From assembly GCF_034351645.1 (NCBI RefSeq), contig NZ_CP133782.1, positions 2,671,001 through 2,735,000 of the forward strand: a DNA stretch of 64,000 bases, read 5' to 3'. The DNA is from Pseudomonas sp. DC1.2. GTDB taxonomy: Bacteria; Pseudomonadota; Gammaproteobacteria; Pseudomonadales; Pseudomonadaceae. Under the pieces are notes generated by a model. That model was not told the origin of the DNA. It did not search any database and saw only the letters and a program-made list of their open reading frames with translations. This document shows positions 60,610 through 64,000 of the stretch, in pieces. The stretch's first letter is position 1. Each line of letters begins with the position of its first letter. A program made the translations under genes and the position numbers.

Positions 60610-60733
60610 GGGTCCTGTTTCTACCGCTAGACTTGGCAGCGTATAGCGCTTTGTCCGCTGTATCGACCAAGTTTTCCGGGGTGCTAACGTCCTCATCAGC
60701 GAGCGCACTAGTGCCAATACTAATGCGATATTT
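60596..60733 (-). pseudogene. C-terminal fragment of a GGDEF diguanylate cyclase
   Basis: The - strand encodes 45 codons reading KYRISIGTSALADEDVSTPE, then ENLVDTADKALYAAKSSGRN, then RTLISN and a stop. This is the C-terminal signature of GGDEF domains (SIG.S......P..L...AD.ALY.AK..GRN). A TGA lies directly upstream in frame, and no GGDEF active site is found in the next 200 bases. The fragment is far too short to function, so it is a decayed gene end. Confidence 0.8.
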
Positions 60734-61147
60734 TCAGTGGCGGGCTGTAGTGTCTGACGCTACCCAGCTCTGATTATCGCCATGACCCTTCAACGTTAAG
60801 CGTGTAACGCAGCGCTGGCCAAGCGATTCGAGATGCCTACCGGTTTGTCAGTGAGCGACCATTGGGTGACGTGTCATTGCCTGGCATCAAGTGCTCATCC
60901 GCATTTTCGCCTAAATAAACAGGTCAAAAAAAAGCCCGCATGCGGGCGGGCCAAGGGATTCTTCAAAGGAGTGGTTTCACTTTATGGCGTAGGTTGTGAA
61001 CACTACGTGAAAGGAATGTCTCAAAAAAATGCTCAGCACGAAACCCAAGAGGGTTGGGGTCAGGCGCACGGAACCCCGGTGACGGTAACGTCGCCGCTCA
61101 TGCTGGAGCAGGCACACCTTCTGCTGGAGTCGGATGCCCCGATTGAA
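60734..61147. other. Mostly gene-free stretch downstream of the GGDEF fossil
   Basis: Beyond the fossil I see only degraded sequence, a terminator at 60926-60947, and a weakly supported + frame (ATG at 61016, 79 codons) that runs antisense into the small gene at 61148. Upstream of the fossil the - strand may hold further frameshifted GGDEF sequence, but I cannot align it with confidence. Confidence 0.5.
60926..60947 (-). terminator. Rho-independent terminator on the - strand
   Basis: GCCCGCATGCGGGC at 60934-60947 is a perfect palindrome followed on the - strand by eight T residues. It lies about 200 bases beyond the stop of the small gene at 61148 and probably ends its transcript. Confidence 0.7.
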
Positions 61148-61378
61148 TCATCTGAACCGAGGCAGAGGACGTTCAACGGGTCGCAACGCCGACAACGTGC
61201 TGCGAATCAGTGGCGTGTCTTTCTCGATATCGCTCAATCGATCGCGAATTTTTAGGGCGGTTGGGTGGCCTCCCTGGTGATCGACCCAATCGGCAATTTC
61301 TTTGCAAGCTGCCGTGAGACGTGCCTGGCGGGAGTCAAGCAGAGTGAGCAGGGTGGTGATGGACTCTTTTTCGGACAT
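61148..61378 (-). CDS. Small hypothetical protein
   Basis: Protein of 76 aa starting MSEKESITTLLTLLDSRQAR, largely helical and charged, with no cysteine pair, signal or membrane segment. The ATG at 61378 has a strong GGAGGT seven bases upstream; an earlier in-frame GTG would bury that site. A - strand terminator follows about 200 bases downstream. I do not recognise the family. Composition fits a cytosolic helical bundle. Confidence 0.68.
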   Translation of the reverse strand: MSEKESITTLLTLLDSRQARLTAACKEIADWVDHQGGHPTALKIRDRLSDIEKDTPLIRSTLSALRPVERPLPRFR

Positions 61379-61411
61379 GACAAACACCTCCGTTGAGAGA
61401 AACTGGGCAGT

Positions 61412-61446
61412 GGCAGCAAAAAGCCCGCGGGTGCGAGCTTTCTGCC
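61412..61446 (-). terminator. Hairpin terminator after the 63-aa ORF
   Basis: On the - strand GGCAG, AAAGC-T-CGC, a four-base loop, GCG-G-GCTTTTT and CTGCC form a two-part stem with a T5 run. It lies 18 bases past the stop at 61464. Confidence 0.55.
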
Positions 61447-61463
61447 ATGGGGTCGCTGGTCCT

Positions 61464-61655
61464 TCAGCTCATTTCAGTATAGACCTCGGTAACATCTGCG
61501 GATTGTCCTCCCTCTCGCCGGGGAATCACGTTTGACTGGGCGTTGTGGGCGTTGAGCTGCCAGCACTCACGTCGAGCATCGTCTTCACGCTCAAAGCCAT
61601 CGCCGATGAAACCACGTGTTCGGCTATCGGCGTCACTCAAGCGGATTCGTGTCAC
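61464..61655 (-). CDS. Possible small protein (63 aa)
   Basis: A GTG-started frame reading MTRIRLSDADSRTRGFIGDG then FEREDDARRECWQLNAHNAQ, hydrophilic and protein-like. Support is the hairpin terminator right after its stop and its place between the ABC-F gene and the next small gene, all on one strand. Against it, the only purine-rich site (GAGG) abuts the GTG. Family not recognised. Confidence 0.42.
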   Translation of the reverse strand: MTRIRLSDADSRTRGFIGDGFEREDDARRECWQLNAHNAQSNVIPRREGGQSADVTEVYTEMS

Positions 61656-61722
61656 CTCAACTATAGAAGTCCTTTAGCGCTGCGCAAAAAATACACAGCT
61701 CAGCTCGTCGCTTCCCTGCAGA

Positions 61723-63363
61723 TCAATCGTAGACAGTTTGCAGGTGCCACCCTGTTGGCTGCCATTCAAGAGTGTGTGTCGGTGCCAGTGCAGTTAGAAA
61801 CGCTTGATCGTGTGAGGCGGCAATAATTGCTCCTGGAAAGTCCTTTAATGCGTGCTCGAATGCCTCTACTGATTCGAGGTCCAGATGATTCGTCGGTTCG
61901 TCCAGCAGTAACAGTTGCGTTGGCGTTTTACGCCAGAGCGCAAGGGCAATCGCCGCTTTCAGTCGTTCGCCGCCGCTGAGTAACCCGCTCGGCTGAGTCA
62001 CCCGGCTCGCGTCCAGTTGAAGCTGTGCCAAGTGACCGCGTAATTCACTCTCGGATAATGGTGTGTCGAGCAAGCCTAACTGCTCGACGATAGAGCGTTG
62101 ATCGTCGAGCAATGCCAACTGTTGATCGAGAAATGCGCTGGGGAGGTGTGTGATGCATTCGCCGCTCTGCGGTGGATATTCACCCGCCAGCATGCGCAAC
62201 AAGGTCGATTTACCGCAGCCGTTCGGCCCTCTGACAGCGACGCGCACAGGTCCGGTTAGCGAGAGGGTCAAGCGCGTCGCGCAGGCTTCTTGCGGTCGCC
62301 ATGGCAGTTGCACGTCAATCAGTGTCAGCACCTGCCGAGTGCGCGGTACGGCAGTTCCTGGAAGGTGCATCACGACACCGTCCGCAGGCTGCACCTTGGC
62401 ATCGGCGTCTCTTACTTGAGCATCCAGCGTGCTCTTGCGTATTTGATGGGCTTTACGCACCGTGCCCATAATTTGGGTTGCGGCACCTTTCATCGCGGCC
62501 CGCTCAAAGCGCGAGACATTGGCGACGCCTGCCTTTTTAAAGGTTCCGGCGGCGCGGCGTTGGATTTTGTCGTGCTCACGTTGCAGGCGAATGCGCTCAC
62601 GATTGCGCTCGGTTTTGGCCTGATCGAGCCGCACCTGGACGGCGCCTTGATCAATAGTCCGTTGCACCTGAAACGCTGCGTAGTTGCCGCCAAAGACCCT
62701 CGAGCCTAACGAGGTGAGCTCGACGATTCGTTGAATGCCGTTCAGTAGCTGGCGGTCATGGCTGATGACGATCAAACCACCGCGCCACTGTTCGAGCTGA
62801 CGCATTAGCCAGCGACGTCCTTCGGTGTCCAGATGATTGGTCGGTTCATCCAGCACTAACAACTCCAGAGGCGTCAGAAACGCCCCTACCAAGGCAATGC
62901 GCGCTTGTTGTCCACCGCTCAGTGATTGGGTCAGGTGCTCAGGTTCAATCTGTCTCAACCCGGCTTCATCCAGCAGATGACGCAAGCGTTCTGGCAGGTC
63001 CCAACGATCCGTCAGGGTTTCGAGATCCTCGGCCGATGCTTGGCCGGAATTCAGCCGGGCCAGCGCTTGGAGTGTTGTGGTGCAACCGATGGCGTCGGCG
63101 ACGGTTTGTCCTTCCTTCGAGGGAAATGCTTGCGCTACATAAGCAACTTTTCCGTGGACGTTCAGGGTTCCCGAGGTGGGTTTAAGGTGTCCGGCAATCA
63201 ACTGCGCCAAGACGCTCTTGCCGATGCCATTGCGGCCGACAATCGCAGTGGGAGTGAGGTCGAAACTGAGGTCAAGTGATTCGAAAATCATTTCGCCATT
63301 AGCGAAGCGAAAACCCAGTTGCTTTAATGAAGCGAGTGCAGGCAGACGCGTGACGTGAGTCAT
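61723..63363 (-). CDS. ABC-F family ATPase (translation-factor type)
   Basis: Soluble protein of 546 aa with two ABC domains and no membrane segment. Domain 1 has Walker A VGRNGIGKSVL, signature LSGGQQARIAL and Walker B LLVLDEPTNHLD. An arginine/lysine-rich linker (about 240-310, RNRERIRLQREHDKIQRR) fits the ABC-F arm. Domain 2 has RGPNGCGKSTLL, LSGGERLKAAI and LLLLDEPTNHLD. Such proteins act on ribosomes, as translation factors or antibiotic-protection proteins. The ATG at 63363 has GGAGG five bases upstream; the longer frame is rejected. Confidence 0.9.
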   Translation of the reverse strand: MTHVTRLPALASLKQLGFRFANGEMIFESLDLSFDLTPTAIVGRNGIGKSVLAQLIAGHLKPTSGTLNVHGKVAYVAQAFPSKEGQTVADAIGCTTTLQALARLNSGQASAEDLETLTDRWDLPERLRHLLDEAGLRQIEPEHLTQSLSGGQQARIALVGAFLTPLELLVLDEPTNHLDTEGRRWLMRQLEQWRGGLIVISHDRQLLNGIQRIVELTSLGSRVFGGNYAAFQVQRTIDQGAVQVRLDQAKTERNRERIRLQREHDKIQRRAAGTFKKAGVANVSRFERAAMKGAATQIMGTVRKAHQIRKSTLDAQVRDADAKVQPADGVVMHLPGTAVPRTRQVLTLIDVQLPWRPQEACATRLTLSLTGPVRVAVRGPNGCGKSTLLRMLAGEYPPQSGECITHLPSAFLDQQLALLDDQRSIVEQLGLLDTPLSESELRGHLAQLQLDASRVTQPSGLLSGGERLKAAIALALWRKTPTQLLLLDEPTNHLDLESVEAFEHALKDFPGAIIAASHDQAFLTALAPTHTLEWQPTGWHLQTVYD

Positions 63364-63508
63364 CGGCACCTCCATAAAATGTCGAAAAACTAACAAGCGC
63401 CGTGGGCAGCTTGTCTCGAAAACATTTTGGAAGGCTCAGTTGTTCACGTTTGCAATCGTCCTGGTAAGTGAGAGGTCGCAATCCTAGTCGACGAAGCAGC
63501 TTGGATCA

Positions 63509-63527
63509 AGACGGCCTGGAGCCGTCT
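63509..63527 (-). terminator. Weak hairpin terminator after the MFS gene
   Basis: AAGACGGC and GCCGTCTT pair around CTGGA, starting seven bases past the MFS stop on the - strand. The T-rich tail (TTGATCC) is poor. Confidence 0.5.
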
Positions 63528-63533
63528 TCTGTA

Positions 63534-64000
63534 TCAGGTCATGACACGGCGACTTAGCATTAAGGTCAAACCAAGCCCGGTCATCGACAACAACGCCGCG
63601 CTGAAGAAAATCCATGAATAGCCCAGGTTCAGCGCCACTGCGCCCATCATGGGGCCAGCAATGGCCAAGGCCAGATCGAAAAACACGGCATAAGCGCTCA
63701 GTCCCGCGCCGCGACTGGAGTTGGGTACTTGCTTGATCGCTTCTACGCCCAGTGCGGGGTACACCAGCGATAGGCCGAACCCGGTCAGGCCGGCGCCGAT
63801 CAATGCGTAACCCGTGGAAGGTGCCAGCCACAGCAACATCAGGCCAACGGTTTCGATGCTCATGCAGGCAATCGCCGAGTTGAAGCCGCCGAAGCGGCTG
63901 ATACTGGAGATGAACAACAAGCGCGACACAATAAAACAGACGCCGAACACCGTCAGGCAATAGGCCGCGCCGGTCCAGCCACGGTTGAGGTAATACAGCG
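63534..64000 (-). CDS. MFS transporter, C-terminal fragment (cut by window edge)
   Basis: The frame is open to the window end (codons from LYYLNRGWTGAAYCL onward), giving about 155 residues and five hydrophobic segments of the C-terminal MFS bundle. GLTGFGLSLVYPALGVEAIKQVP resembles the YhhS/AraJ-type drug or sugar efflux group (key residues GFGLSLVYPALGVEA). The N-terminal half and substrate are unknown. A short internal GTG-started frame is not the real start. Confidence 0.82.
   Translation of the reverse strand, partial: LYYLNRGWTGAAYCLTVFGVCFIVSRLLFISSISRFGGFNSAIACMSIETVGLMLLWLAPSTGYALIGAGLTGFGLSLVYPALGVEAIKQVPNSSRGAGLSAYAVFFDLALAIAGPMMGAVALNLGYSWIFFSAALLSMTGLGLTLMLSRRVMT

Overview
The window looks like chromosomal DNA of a fluorescent-group Pseudomonas. 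Supporting signs are high GC content, a P. putida-style fadDx/fadB2x/fadAx/fadB1x catabolic cluster, a complete arnBCADTEF-ugd operon, AcnB, MiaE, an Mn-riboswitch/MntP pair, glutamylpolyamine genes and Pseudomonas-type REP palindromes. I see no rRNA, tRNA, CRISPR array, prophage or insertion sequence. Most of the window is ordinary core or shell genome. All family calls come from reading motifs and translations; no database search was run.

Layout. (1) 1-8.4 kb: the end of an AraC regulator, then a five-gene acyl-CoA operon on + (ligase, SDR dehydrogenase, thiolase, acyl-CoA dehydrogenase, enoyl-CoA hydratase) facing a two-gene - operon (acyl-CoA dehydrogenase and a 3-hydroxyisobutyryl-CoA hydrolase-like enzyme). 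A REP doublet lies between them. Together they look like branched short-chain acyl-CoA (Ile/Val) catabolism. (2) 8.7-13.8 kb: - strand oxidoreductases, a phosphotransferase-SDR pair, a tautomerase and a TetR gene remnant. (3) 14-24 kb: SdaC-like permease, ParB-like protein overlapping a SulP transporter, acnB, a DUF1289 protein, a universal stress protein behind a perfect ANR/FNR box, miaE, and a yybP-ykoY riboswitch with mntP. (4) 24-31.4 kb: an ada / PEP-mutase-like / alkA series for alkylation repair, an orphan ArsC-type reductase, two LysE exporters, an AraC regulator, a GAF-GGDEF cyclase and a VOC protein.

(5) 31.5-42 kb: the arn operon for 4-amino-4-deoxy-L-arabinose modification of lipid A (polymyxin resistance). 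Adjacent genes overlap by 1-4 nt from arnB to ugd, and an extra GT39-like membrane protein is appended. (6) 42.3-47 kb: a solitary tyrosine recombinase and an FbpABC-type Fe(III) importer with a Fur-like site. (7) 47.2-51.6 kb: a second envelope-sugar locus with an Ais-like periplasmic phosphatase, a short ORF coupled to a second ArnT, and another GT39 protein. (8) 52-55.4 kb: a Pqi system with PqiA split into two genes. (9) 55.6-60.6 kb: puuA-potF-puuB polyamine catabolism with a divergent AraC regulator. (10) 60.6-64 kb: a GGDEF gene fossil, two small ORFs, an ABC-F ATPase and a truncated MFS gene.

I found no convincing wholly new system. The best leads are the second ArnT/Ais-like locus, the PEP-mutase-like gene inside the alkylation-repair series, the ParB-like/SulP overlap and the solitary recombinase.
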